A stretch of 38,364 bases of DNA from Candidatus Omnitrophota bacterium (lineage in GTDB: Bacteria > Omnitrophota > Gorgyraeia > Zapsychrales > Fredricksoniimonadaceae), in the NCBI GenBank assembly GCA_903908245.1, contig CAIVRE010000014.1, forward strand, positions 95,963 through 134,326. Direction: 5' to 3'. The notes beneath the pieces are model-generated. The model did no database searches, was not told where the DNA came from, and was given only the letters and a program-made list of their open reading frames with translations. The translations under genes were made by a program, and so were the position numbers. Each line of letters begins with the position of its first letter. Position 1 is the first letter of the stretch. This document shows positions 23,150-31,705 of the stretch, piece after piece.

Positions 23150-26100
23150 TTTGTCCTCCTTTGATTAACGCGCAACCGGCCTAATGCGGTCAACATAAGC
23201 CGCACGTTTAATTTCATCCGGGACAAAAACGACCCGGATGTTCTTGGTAAACCTGAATGACAATCCTTCGGCCTCATAACCATGTAATAAATGACCGGTA
23301 TCGCAGTGCGTGACAAGATTGTTGAAGCAATCTCCCCGGCCATCAAGGACAACGCCAACCCCTGAAAGATCGGATCGAACAGGATAACCGAAGCACCAAC
23401 GACAACCGCCGCCGCAGTCAAAAGCATAGGACGGAATCTCTTGGCTCCCGCATCAATAACGGCCTCTTCCAGCGGCATACCTTCCCTGACACGCATTTCA
23501 ATAAAATCCACAAGGATGATAGAGTTACGCACAACGATCCCGGCACCCGCTATCATGCCAATCATGGACGTTGCCGTAAAAAACATCCCCGTCATCCAGT
23601 GCGCCGGTAAAATACCAACTAATGTCAAAGGTATGGGCAGCATAATAATAAATGGCGTCTTAAACGACTGGAACCAACCAACAACAAGTGTAAAGATCAG
23701 GATCAGGACGATCGCGAAGGCGATCCCAAGATCACGGAACACTTCAAACGTGATTTGCCATTCTCCGTCCCATTTGATCGACCAGCGGTCATTGGTTTCC
23801 GGTTGGTTGGTGAAAAGAAGATCCGGCTTCTTTTGCGATTCCAGCTTCGGCTCAGGAATCAAAAGCTTTTCAAGACCGCCGTTCAAATCCATCATGGCGT
23901 AAACCGGGCTATCAAACCGGCCCTGCACATCGCCAATCACATAGGACACGCGTTCAAGATTCTTATGGTAGATCGCGTAGTCCTTGAACGTCTTCTCAAC
24001 CGTGACGAGATCCTTAATTGGTATCCGGCTTCCGAATCTGGACAAGACGGTCATGTCTAAAGTCGCGTCCAATGTTTCACGCTGTCCTTTAGGTAGCCGC
24101 ATAACGATCTCAAGAGGCTCATTCTCACCAGAAAGATGCGCAAGATCTGCCCGACTCCCTTTAAGAGAATCCGAAATGATCGCTGCCACAGAATCCACCG
24201 GAACCCCATTCAAAGAACATTTCTGCTTATCAACCTTCAAACTGTCCAGCTTTTCCTGCCGTCCAACATAACTATCAACGTCGGTAACCCCGCCGTTACT
24301 ATTAAGAAGATCCTCGATATCAACAGCTAATTTACGCTCTCCCTCTAACGTCGGGCCGTACACTTCCAGCACAAGCGTTGAAAGTACGGGCGGCCCCGGA
24401 GGGACTTCCGCGACTTGAACATGTCCATTGTATTTTGAAACGATCTCATGAACTTTTACACGGACAGAATTCGCAATGGCATGACTCTGGCGCTTACGCT
24501 CATCCTTCCCAACCAAATTAACCTGGAGATCGGCCTGCCATGGTTTGGATCGCAGGAAATAATGACGAACGAGTCCGTTAAAATTATACGGAGCACTCGT
24601 CCCGACATACGCCGTGATATTCTTCACTTCCGGCGTCGCGCTAATATAGGTCGCCAGTTCATTAATAGCCGACCTGGTCTGATCCAAAGATGCACCTTCC
24701 GGCATGTCCAATACCACCTGAAACTCATTCTTGTTATCAAACGGCAGCATCTTAACCTTGACCAGCTTAAGCGGAACAAGCATGATCGCCCCGGACAGCA
24801 TTACGAGAAGTGCGATGATAAACCCTTTTCGAACCTTCGCGCTATAGATCAACGGCTTCATATACGAACGGTAGATCCTCGTCAAAAGATCATCCTGCTC
24901 TCCATGCTCCCCATGATCCTTTAACTTCCCCTGCCGTTGCGCGTTTCCAAGTATCCTGTAGGCGGCCCACGGTGTGGCGACAAAGGCCACCATCATAGAA
25001 AAGACCATAGCCATACTTGCCCCGATCGGGATCGGGCGCATATATGGCCCCATCAAACCGCTTACAAAAGCCATAGGGAGAATAGCCGCGATAACTGTCA
25101 GCGTTGCCAGAATAAGGGGGCTTTGAACTTCCTTGAAAGCCTCAATCGTTACATCAAGCAGATCACGACCCTTATTCTTCGCCATGCGAAGATGCCGGAC
25201 GATGTTCTCAACCCCAACGATAGGATCATCGACCAGAATACCGATAGAAAATATAAGCGCGAAAAGCGTGATCCGGTTCAACGTAAAGCCAAGAAAATAG
25301 AACCCCGCCAGTGTTAAAGACAACGTCATAGGAATTGCGATAGCCACAACCCCAGACTCACGCCAGCCCAACGCAAGCGCCATCAGGAGAGTCACGGCAA
25401 CGACCGCAATAAGCATATGAAATAGAAGCTCATTGGACTTCTCATCTGCCGTTGCACCATAATTACGAGTGACAGTATAAACAACATCACCGGGTATAAC
25501 ACTCCCTTGCAAGTTCTCGACACTTTTCAAAATCTTTTCACACAGTCGCGATGCGTTAGAACCTTTTCTTTTTGAAATAGAAAGTGTCACGGCATTGAAC
25601 GGCCCTTTGGCATTAGTTTTATCTGCCGCGCCAAAACGAATATCAACCGCGTTTTCTTCTTCATCCGGGCCGTCAACGATCTTGGCCACATCCTTCAAAT
25701 AAACCTGTCCGCCTTGGCTGACGCTGATCACCAAGTTCTCAAGATCTTCTTTAGACCGGAAAAACCCGTCAGCCTCAACATTCACAAGTTCAGAGGTGCT
25801 TTCCAAATGCCCTGCTGATACTTTCACATTGGCTTGCTGGATTGAACGGCTTATCTCAAGAGGATCCAAGAACCGCGCATTCAGCTTCCCCTCATCAAGA
25901 TACACATGGAATTGCCGCTTGCGCCCGCCAGTAATGCCGGTCTCGGAAACATCGGGGATCGCACTGATACTATTCTGAACCTCGGACACAACCTTCCGTA
26001 AACGAACCTGATCATTATTCACGCTATGGAACGTCAATGTCATCACAGGGACATCGTCGATCGACCGGATCTTGATGAACGGCTGAGAACCGCCCTTGGC

Positions 26101-26481
26101 AAGCACATCAAGATTAGAGTGAACTTTTGTGTAAAGCTTGATCAGGCTTTTCTCAACATCTTCACCAACCTTGAATCGAACGGTGATGACCGCACCTTCA
26201 GACTGAGTCATTGAATAAACATACTCAACACCCTTGATCTCCCAAAGCTTGCGTTCACCAACGTTGACGATACGACGTTCAACCTCTTCCGCCGTGGCTC
26301 CCGGATAGGAAACAAAAATATCAAACATCGGCACGGAGATCTGCGGTTCCTCTTCCCTCGGCAGATTGATAACGGCCATCACACCAAGAAAGATCGAAAA
26401 GCCGATAATAAGGGGTGTGACCTTTGACTTAACAAAGACCCCGACAACCCGTGCGATAAAACCTTCTTGCGGTGCGCTCAT
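23146..26481 (-). CDS. RND efflux pump permease (AcrB/HAE-like)
   Basis: 1111 residues with the RND duplication: a helix at the N-terminus, a large periplasmic loop, six helices, a second loop and the last helices. Seen motifs: NLPREEEPQISVPMFDIFVS, YPGATAEEVERRIV, and in helix 4 GILVDDPIVGVENIVRHLR with the Asp-Asp pair that relays protons in HAE/AcrB pumps. Heavy-metal (CzcA) pumps differ at this site, so drugs, lipids or organics are more likely than metal ions. It overlaps the TolC gene by 4 bases. The expected periplasmic adaptor (MFP) gene is absent here. The C-terminal 40 residues are basic and may be a cytoplasmic tail. Confidence 0.94.
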   Translation of the reverse strand: MSAPQEGFIARVVGVFVKSKVTPLIIGFSIFLGVMAVINLPREEEPQISVPMFDIFVSYPGATAEEVERRIVNVGERKLWEIKGVEYVYSMTQSEGAVITVRFKVGEDVEKSLIKLYTKVHSNLDVLAKGGSQPFIKIRSIDDVPVMTLTFHSVNNDQVRLRKVVSEVQNSISAIPDVSETGITGGRKRQFHVYLDEGKLNARFLDPLEISRSIQQANVKVSAGHLESTSELVNVEADGFFRSKEDLENLVISVSQGGQVYLKDVAKIVDGPDEEENAVDIRFGAADKTNAKGPFNAVTLSISKRKGSNASRLCEKILKSVENLQGSVIPGDVVYTVTRNYGATADEKSNELLFHMLIAVVAVTLLMALALGWRESGVVAIAIPMTLSLTLAGFYFLGFTLNRITLFALIFSIGILVDDPIVGVENIVRHLRMAKNKGRDLLDVTIEAFKEVQSPLILATLTVIAAILPMAFVSGLMGPYMRPIPIGASMAMVFSMMVAFVATPWAAYRILGNAQRQGKLKDHGEHGEQDDLLTRIYRSYMKPLIYSAKVRKGFIIALLVMLSGAIMLVPLKLVKVKMLPFDNKNEFQVVLDMPEGASLDQTRSAINELATYISATPEVKNITAYVGTSAPYNFNGLVRHYFLRSKPWQADLQVNLVGKDERKRQSHAIANSVRVKVHEIVSKYNGHVQVAEVPPGPPVLSTLVLEVYGPTLEGERKLAVDIEDLLNSNGGVTDVDSYVGRQEKLDSLKVDKQKCSLNGVPVDSVAAIISDSLKGSRADLAHLSGENEPLEIVMRLPKGQRETLDATLDMTVLSRFGSRIPIKDLVTVEKTFKDYAIYHKNLERVSYVIGDVQGRFDSPVYAMMDLNGGLEKLLIPEPKLESQKKPDLLFTNQPETNDRWSIKWDGEWQITFEVFRDLGIAFAIVLILIFTLVVGWFQSFKTPFIIMLPIPLTLVGILPAHWMTGMFFTATSMIGMIAGAGIVVRNSIILVDFIEMRVREGMPLEEAVIDAGAKRFRPMLLTAAAVVVGASVILFDPIFQGLALSLMAGEIASTILSRTAIPVIYYMVMRPKDCHSGLPRTSGSFLSRMKLNVRLMLTALGRLRVNQRRTK

Positions 26482-27860
26482 AGCCCGGCTCCTTCTACTA
26501 ATTTCTTCATCCCATCTTCATTTAACTGGCCAGTCAGAAAAAGTAATCGCGCTTCTGACAGCCATATTCCCATAACAGCCTTGTTATACGCCTGCGCTGA
26601 CTGCAGATACGCACGACGAACTTCCAGCAAGTCGGCGATAGACTTGCGGCCTTCACTATAAAGCGGCACCACAAGAGTCACCGCCTCTTTTGCATCATCG
26701 GTCATGCCTTTTAGAACGGGCATGTTATCCCGGAGCGTATCATAACGGGCGTTTTCCTCGGCAATGTCGCGTCCGATAGCATCTTTAAGGATCTGAACAT
26801 TATGCTCCAGCTGATCTTTTCTGGCTTTAGCCTCTTTAACACGACCCTCACGCGAAGGATCAAAGAGTGGCAATTCAGCCTTAACGCCGACGGTATAGTT
26901 GTTCCCGCCTGACTCTCCGATCTTGTTCCTGTCATTGGTCGCATCACCAAATGCGCTTAAAGTCGGCAACACCGTGGACTTTTCACGGGACAGTTCGGAA
27001 TCAAAAGCCTGAAGGCGGGCATTAAGCGAAGACAAATCAGGACGATTGGCCCATGCCATTTCCATTAACTTCTGTTGATCCTGTAATGGCGCTTCTGCCT
27101 CTTTGATCGTACTGGCAAGCGTCCAGGTCTTATCCACTGACTCGCCCATCAAGATATTCAAAAGAGCTGTCATCGCTACCTTCTGACGAGAAATCTCATT
27201 CTTCATCCGCGTAAAATCGCCAAACATGACACGGGCTGAATAATAATCTGCCCCCAGGATCATGCCCTTGTCCTTCAGATCCTTCGCCTTTTGAAGATCA
27301 TCATCAGAGTTCTTCTGCACCTCATCGATAATGGCTGACAGTTTTTCCAATGTCAGCGCATTCAAATAAGCGTCTTGCGCCATCAAAAGTGATTCCATTT
27401 TCGTATACGCCTCATCCGCTTGGGATGCTTTCACAAACTCTCTAGCAGAACGTGCCCGGCCAATCGTCTGCATAGCATCAAAGAGTGGCCACTCTGCATG
27501 AAACCCGGCAGAAAAGTCCTGATGACGGTCTGGTGTATTCAATCGCTTGAGATCAAAGTCAGCCGATGTGAAGCGTTCCTGACGAAGAAGCATCCCGAAC
27601 ACATTCACCGGATCATCACTGGCCTTATATCCAGCAGATAAATCCAGGGAAGGCCAAAATCCGGCCTTGGCCTGCATCTGTTTTGCCAAAGCAACATCCA
27701 CGTCACTGTGCACAACTTTAAACTTGGGATAATACGCGAGAACTTTCCGGGAGAATGTCTGAAACGATAAGGCGGGTGCCCCTGACGAGGATTCACCAGC
27801 AAATGACGCCGTTGTAAAAAGGATCCCAGCAAGAACAACCAAGAATAGTCGAGATAGCAT
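26478..27860 (-). CDS. TolC-family outer membrane efflux protein
   Basis: About 460 residues. The start at 27860 is fixed by AAGGAGAATAA; a signal peptide follows (LSRLFLVVLAGILFTTASFA). Two OEP repeats of mostly helical sequence: KAGFWPSLDLSAGYKASDDP and STVLPTLSAFGDATNDRN mark the strand-helix joints, and RPDLSSLNARLQAFDSELSR the second coiled coil. PLYSEGRKSIADLLEVRRAY is the usual near-C-terminal motif. It forms the outer membrane and periplasmic channel for the RND pump encoded next. It starts 11 bases after the YeiH stop, so it is part of the nine-gene operon. Confidence 0.9.
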   Translation of the reverse strand: MLSRLFLVVLAGILFTTASFAGESSSGAPALSFQTFSRKVLAYYPKFKVVHSDVDVALAKQMQAKAGFWPSLDLSAGYKASDDPVNVFGMLLRQERFTSADFDLKRLNTPDRHQDFSAGFHAEWPLFDAMQTIGRARSAREFVKASQADEAYTKMESLLMAQDAYLNALTLEKLSAIIDEVQKNSDDDLQKAKDLKDKGMILGADYYSARVMFGDFTRMKNEISRQKVAMTALLNILMGESVDKTWTLASTIKEAEAPLQDQQKLMEMAWANRPDLSSLNARLQAFDSELSREKSTVLPTLSAFGDATNDRNKIGESGGNNYTVGVKAELPLFDPSREGRVKEAKARKDQLEHNVQILKDAIGRDIAEENARYDTLRDNMPVLKGMTDDAKEAVTLVVPLYSEGRKSIADLLEVRRAYLQSAQAYNKAVMGIWLSEARLLFLTGQLNEDGMKKLVEGAGL

Positions 27861-27871
27861 TTTTATTCTCC

Positions 27872-28786
27872 TTATAAAATACTTCGTACAACCAGTAAAG
27901 AAACAACAGAGATCAGCATCCATAAAATAACGCCCTGAACCACCGGCTTTACTCCAACAGTCTTCAATGTTTCCCGTGACAAACCAGCCCCGATCAGAAA
28001 CAAGGTAACTGTTAATCCGATCTTGGAAACACTCACAACCCCTGCATATATTACCTTAAAATCCGGCAGAAGCGTCACCGCCAATGATGCTCCGATGAAA
28101 CCCAAAATAAAATAAGGAAATTGTATCTTTGCTGCCTTGTTCTTTACGGCTATCGCCGTTCCCAAAGCGACCGGGATGATCCATAAGGCTCTGGTCAATT
28201 TTACTGTTGTGGCGATCTTAAGCGCCCCATCTCCATATCGCGCCGCCGCGCCAACGACAGAACTAGTGTCATGGATCGCAATCGCTGACCACATCCCAAA
28301 CTGCTTCATCGTCAGCCCTAAATAATGCCCCAAAGGCGGAAACAGAAAAAGCGCAACTGAATTAAGAATAAATACCGTACCAAGCGCGATCGCAACTTCG
28401 TTCTCATCAGCGTCGATGATCGGAGCAACGGCAGCAATAGCGCTCCCGCCACAGATAGCTGTTCCCGTCGATATTAGATAAGATGTCTTTTGATTTATCG
28501 ACATCCATTTCCCTATTAGATAGCCAACGATCAATATGCCAAGGATTGAAACAACCGTAAAAAGAACACCTGTCTTCCCCGCATTAACAACCTCGCCAAA
28601 ATTCAGCCCAAACCCAAGTCCAATAACAGATATCTGAAGAAGATACTTAATAACTCGTCCGTTAAACTGCTTAAATGGATGACCCACCGTAAACGCCATG
28701 ACCAACCCCAAAGCCAACGCTAACGGCGGCGATGCCCAGGACGTCAAACAAAAGAAAAGACCAGCCATGAAGATTACCTGTGGCAT
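27872..28786 (-). CDS. YeiH/UPF0324 family putative sulfate exporter
   Basis: 304 residues, about ten membrane helices. Family marks: GLVMAFTVGHPFKQF, ISVIGLGFGLNF, STGTAICGGSAIAAVAPII, and AIHDTSSVVGAAARYGDGAL. The CGGSAIAA loop is highly conserved in YeiH proteins, which are named putative sulfate exporters (sulfolactate/sulfoacetate degradation context), though direct transport data are few. The ATG at 28786 follows AAAAGGG; the methyltransferase stop is 4 bases upstream. Confidence 0.9.
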   Translation of the reverse strand: MPQVIFMAGLFFCLTSWASPPLALALGLVMAFTVGHPFKQFNGRVIKYLLQISVIGLGFGLNFGEVVNAGKTGVLFTVVSILGILIVGYLIGKWMSINQKTSYLISTGTAICGGSAIAAVAPIIDADENEVAIALGTVFILNSVALFLFPPLGHYLGLTMKQFGMWSAIAIHDTSSVVGAAARYGDGALKIATTVKLTRALWIIPVALGTAIAVKNKAAKIQFPYFILGFIGASLAVTLLPDFKVIYAGVVSVSKIGLTVTLFLIGAGLSRETLKTVGVKPVVQGVILWMLISVVSLLVVRSIL

Positions 28787-28790
28787 CACT

Positions 28791-29420
28791 TTACCCTTTT
28801 CGCCCGGTTACCAAGAAAACATCAAAAACCCTGTCCTGGCCATCTGCCCCTGTCTTCTTCATTTGTGCTGCAGTCGCAAATTGAATATCCGTGAATCCTG
28901 CATCTACGAACAATCCGCCAAGCTTCTCCCGGTTAAAACCAAAATAAAACACGCCGTCGTTATTATCATGAAACCGACCATCTTCCTCATCCAGGTCAGC
29001 AATAGCGATCTGCCCGCCAGGAAGTAATGCCCCATAAAAGTGTTCAAGAAGCTTTTGAGTGTCCTTTACATGATGAAGTGTCATGCTGCTTACAATCGCG
29101 TAATAATGATCACCGACAACATCGCCCTTGGTTAAATCAAGATAACGCGTCTTAACATTATCTACTTGTTGTTTCTGGATCTTACTCTCAAAGACCTCCA
29201 GCATGCCTTTTGAGCTGTCCACACCGGTGATGGAATAGACTAAAGCATTGAAAGGCAGCGTCACAAGACCCGTTCCGCAACCAAAATCAAGAATATCCAT
29301 ATCTTTCGTCAGATGAAGACGTCCCAACATCGCTTTAGAAATATCTCCTGCCAATTTAACCCGTGGCGGGGTATCCCAAGTTGCAGCTTCTTTATCAAAA
29401 TCACGTTTGCCTAAATTCAA
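28791..29420 (-). CDS. class I SAM-dependent methyltransferase
   Basis: 209 residues. Motif I is MDILDFGCGTGLVTLPF, motif II region VYSITGVDSSKGMLEVF, then YYAIVSSMTLHHVKDTQKLL and LPGGQIAIADLDEEDGRF. It is closest in style to UbiE/ArsM-like small-molecule methyltransferases; ArsM-type Cys are absent, so arsenite is unlikely. The start is a TTG at 29420 with AGGAG six bases before it. It sits between two transporters (TSUP and YeiH), so its product or substrate may be exported, for example a methylated thiol or selenium compound. That is a guess. Confidence 0.88.
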   Translation of the reverse strand: MNLGKRDFDKEAATWDTPPRVKLAGDISKAMLGRLHLTKDMDILDFGCGTGLVTLPFNALVYSITGVDSSKGMLEVFESKIQKQQVDNVKTRYLDLTKGDVVGDHYYAIVSSMTLHHVKDTQKLLEHFYGALLPGGQIAIADLDEEDGRFHDNNDGVFYFGFNREKLGGLFVDAGFTDIQFATAAQMKKTGADGQDRVFDVFLVTGRKG

Positions 29421-29429
29421 AGCTTGCTC

Positions 29430-29789
29430 CTATTTCGAAAAAATCATGTTTATTGAAACCAGAAATAAGAAAACACCAAACAATTTCTTTAAGACTGGAT
29501 CCGAGACACTCTGTGCTAAATTCGCACCCAGAAGTCCACCGAATAAAAAACCCAAACAAATGAACCCTGCCATCGGAAAATTAATATAGCCGTTTTGATA
29601 ATATCGCCACGCGGCAAGGATCCCGACAGGAGGAACCAGCACAGCAAGTGTCATCCCTTGAGCCTGATGCTGTGTCATTCCAAAAAGAAAAATCAATGCC
29701 GGAATTAAGATCAAGCCTCCGCCGATCCCAAAGACACCCGCAAAGGCTCCCGCAACTAAACCCAAAATGATGTACAGTACGATATTCAT
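29430..29789 (-). CDS. half-size TSUP (TauE/SafE) permease
   Basis: 119 residues, four membrane helices. The TSUP mark is GAFAGVFGIGGGLILIPALI; the second piece is GFLFGGLLGANLAQSVSDPV. The normal family length is about 250 residues with two such halves; the short form occurs in many genomes and probably works as a dimer. TSUP proteins move sulfite, sulfonates or other organic anions. The next gene but one is YeiH, also an anion exporter type, which points to oxidised sulfur species. Gaps to both neighbours are about 10 bases. Confidence 0.88.
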   Translation of the reverse strand: MNIVLYIILGLVAGAFAGVFGIGGGLILIPALIFLFGMTQHQAQGMTLAVLVPPVGILAAWRYYQNGYINFPMAGFICLGFLFGGLLGANLAQSVSDPVLKKLFGVFLFLVSINMIFSK

Positions 29790-29799
29790 CTGCGCCCCC

Positions 29800-30510
29800 T
29801 TAAAGCTTTATCTCTTGCCCTTCTCGTACTAAAAAACAGCCTGATCCAAACGACTGCTTGAAAACCTTTTCCGCTCTGGATCCTGTGCAGTGCAGAGGCG
29901 CAACCATATCAACGCCGGCACCCCTAAGCCCATCCACCACAGCACCAATGCCTTCTTGAGAATGATCCTTCAGGTGAAATCCGCCGATCACTCCGTGAAC
30001 CGAATTACGAAAAGCTTTCTTCACATGATCAACGATCGTCAGTATCCCCGGATGCGCACATCCTGCAATAATGACCAAACCTTTTCCAGTCTCAAGAACC
30101 ATAGCCTGTTCCGGCATGTCCTTGTCTGCATAACGACCAATAATCTCACCAGACGCATAAACGCCATCCTTAAGTCTTACAGGATCGCTGACCTTAATAG
30201 CCTCCCCGCCCCAGGCACGGATCTTGTCCTTAAGAACAGGGTTAGTGTGCTGCGGCAAATAGATCTTGAGCCCAGGCATTTGCGGTAAAAAAGAACTAAG
30301 GCCTTCCACATGATCCCAATGCTCATGGGAGACTACGACCTGTTTTATCCCGCTAATATCAACCTTGAATCGACGCAAATTCCCCATCAACACCCGGGCG
30401 TCGCCGAAGGCATCGAACAGGATGTCATCATCAATGAGAAACGACAGCCCCCAACGCCTGATCCAGCGTTCCCATGGGCGTGATCCATTGGCGATAAGCT
30501 TTACCTTCAT
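29800..30510 (-). CDS. metallo-beta-lactamase fold hydrolase (COG1237-like)
   Basis: 236 residues. The zinc site is complete: SHEHWDHVEG, GCAHPGI, VIGGFHL and PLHCTG. The combination of these four is typical of COG1237 proteins, named after a methanopterin-like pathway enzyme but found widely near NifX/DUF134 genes. FDAFGDARVLMGNLRRF near the N-terminus fits. The ATG at 30510 has a GGAAG SD; a TTG at 30528 would overlap the upstream stop. Substrate unknown. Confidence 0.85.
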   Translation of the reverse strand: MKVKLIANGSRPWERWIRRWGLSFLIDDDILFDAFGDARVLMGNLRRFKVDISGIKQVVVSHEHWDHVEGLSSFLPQMPGLKIYLPQHTNPVLKDKIRAWGGEAIKVSDPVRLKDGVYASGEIIGRYADKDMPEQAMVLETGKGLVIIAGCAHPGILTIVDHVKKAFRNSVHGVIGGFHLKDHSQEGIGAVVDGLRGAGVDMVAPLHCTGSRAEKVFKQSFGSGCFLVREGQEIKL

Positions 30511-30524
30511 GATCCCGCTTCCAA

Positions 30525-30890
30525 TCAATGACAGTCGTGGTGAGCACAGGCATTATTAACTGATATCTCCTCAAGCTTGCCACTGGCAAACTGATCCGCA
30601 ACATCCGCGACTGTTCCAGAAATAGCCCGGTAAACTTTGATCCCGCCTTGATTCAATTTCTGAATAGCCCCTGCACCCGCACCGCCTGTCACAACAGCAT
30701 TAACACCTTTTCCACCCAGCGCCGCCATCGGCTGACACATACCATGGGCATGGTGCTGGTTGGCATTGGTAATGATCTCAACAGACCCGTTGTCTGTGTC
30801 ATAGATCGTGAAGAATGGCGCACTGCCAAAATGACCAAAGACCGTAGCCTCTTTACCTTTGTTCGTTTCCGTTGGGATACAAATCTTCAT
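30525..30890 (-). CDS. NifX/NifB-C-terminal-like (dinitrogenase iron-molybdenum cofactor) family protein
   Basis: 121 residues. Begins MKICIPTETNKGKEATVFGH, FGSAPFFTIYDTD, then HHAHGMCQPMAALGGKGVNA, VVTGGAGAGAIQKLNQGGI and ends with a His/Cys-rich tail CAHHDCH. The family binds Fe-S or Fe-Mo-like clusters; nif genes are not present, so this is one of the many non-nitrogenase members. The tail and the internal HHAHGMC are likely metal ligands. The start overlaps the DUF134 gene stop by 4 bases. With DUF134 this is a known pairing; a metal or cluster sensor role is inferred. Confidence 0.9.
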   Translation of the reverse strand: MKICIPTETNKGKEATVFGHFGSAPFFTIYDTDNGSVEIITNANQHHAHGMCQPMAALGGKGVNAVVTGGAGAGAIQKLNQGGIKVYRAISGTVADVADQFASGKLEEISVNNACAHHDCH

Positions 30891-31210
30891 CTCTCGACCT
30901 CTTTTATTTGTTGGTTTAATTTCTTGGCAAATCTAGGACAATTTATACGAAGCGCTTTCCCTCTTATTAGCGCCTCCGCGATCTTGGCATGAGCACGATT
31001 AATAATGTTGCCAAATGTTGGACGTGAAATACCCATTTTTACCGCCGCATCTTCTTGGTATTTACCTTCAAGATCTGCAAGACGCACCGCCTCCATTTCA
31101 TCCACCTCAAGGACGATCTCGGACAGTTCGGTCATGGGAATACCGCGTGGCTTAAAGTAAGCCGTCTTCAGATCAAGACATACGGTTCTTTTCTTACAAG
31201 GCCTTGACAT
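30887..31210 (-). CDS. DUF134 DNA-binding protein (likely operon regulator)
   Basis: 107 residues. N-terminal MSRPCKKRTVC and FKPRGIPMTEL, then LEVDEMEAVRLADLEGKYQE and a sigma4-like helix-turn-helix DAAVKMGISRPTFGNIINRA, ending with INCPRF. This is the DUF134 pattern. Two Cys near the start and one near the end may bind a metal or cluster. It is the first gene of nine, the SD is AAGAGGT, and tandem direct repeats lie over its promoter, so self-regulation is likely. Confidence 0.92.
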   Translation of the reverse strand: MSRPCKKRTVCLDLKTAYFKPRGIPMTELSEIVLEVDEMEAVRLADLEGKYQEDAAVKMGISRPTFGNIINRAHAKIAEALIRGKALRINCPRFAKKLNQQIKEVER

Positions 31211-31237
31211 AATTACCTCTTAAATTTCATTATTAGC

Positions 31238-31277
31238 ATATGTCAATAATAACAACAAAAAAATATATGTCAATAAT
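31238..31277 (-). promoter_or_regulatory. promoter and tandem operator of the DUF134 operon
   Basis: The 13-base repeat ATATGTCAATAAT occurs twice (31238-31250, 31265-31277), 27 bases apart. On the minus strand the right copy holds a TTGACA -35 (31268-31273); 16 bases on, TATTAT (31246-31251) overlaps the left copy. A protein bound to both copies would cover the promoter. Confidence 0.6.
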
Positions 31278-31319
31278 TCATTCCGGCCACAAGAACTATT
31301 CAAACTGCAACGCCTTGAT

Positions 31320-31705
31320 CGGGTCTAACAACGACGCCTTTCTTGCTGAACGAACTCGGGTCTGCCATTGTCAAACATGAGAACGCCGACAGCAATTATC
31401 TTGCTCAAGGCAATCACATTCTAGAACTCTGTAACAAAGCGTACGACTTATACTTACAGCAACCTCTCATGGAACACGCTCAATTGCTCAGATACATACT
31501 TCTGAACTGCATTCTAACTGACGCAACTATATGCCCTACATAAAGAAACCCCTTCAGCTTGTTAGCCAAAGGGGGCTCTTGTCAAACATGGGGTCTGTTA
31601 CTTGGCGAAAGTCAAAACCACGAAGCCCAATGGGTTCAACTGGTTGCGAGAATTTACATGCGTAAGACCCGACGACTTGAGCTGTCTATTGACCAACCTT
31701 TATAA
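31320..31705 (+). pseudogene. relic 2 of a serine-recombinase C-terminus
   Basis: Plus frame from about 31322: LGSAIVKHENADSNYLAQGN, then HILELCNKAYDLYLQQPLME, HAQLLRYILLNCILTDATIC, PT-stop, then NPFSLLAKGGSCQTWG and, downstream, RKTRRLELSIDQPL. This follows the end of large serine recombinases (a helix ending ELA.KAY.LY, LL...LLSNC...., a PTY+KPF.LLA element). The stop after PT and the missing N-terminal domains make it dead. RKTRRLELSIDQP matches RRTTRLEVSIDDP of relic 3. Its end overlaps the HNH gene by about 20 bases. The first 100 bases after the DUF134 promoter are otherwise empty. Confidence 0.7.
31549..31574 (-). terminator. terminator of the AAA_14-HNH transcript, inside relic 2
   Basis: CCCCTT/AAGGGG stem with inner GCT/AGC pairs and a 4-base loop; TTTCTTTATG follows on the minus strand. 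It occupies the codons that would read KKPFSLLAK in the relic. Confidence 0.55.

Noticed and set aside
23146-26481. CzcA-type heavy-metal identity for the RND pump
   Set aside because: Helix 4 carries the Asp-Asp pair (LVDDPIVGVEN) of HAE/AcrB pumps, not the heavy-metal pattern.
28791-29420. ArsM (arsenite methyltransferase) identity
   Set aside because: The conserved Cys residues needed for arsenite binding are not present; the only visible motifs are those for SAM binding.
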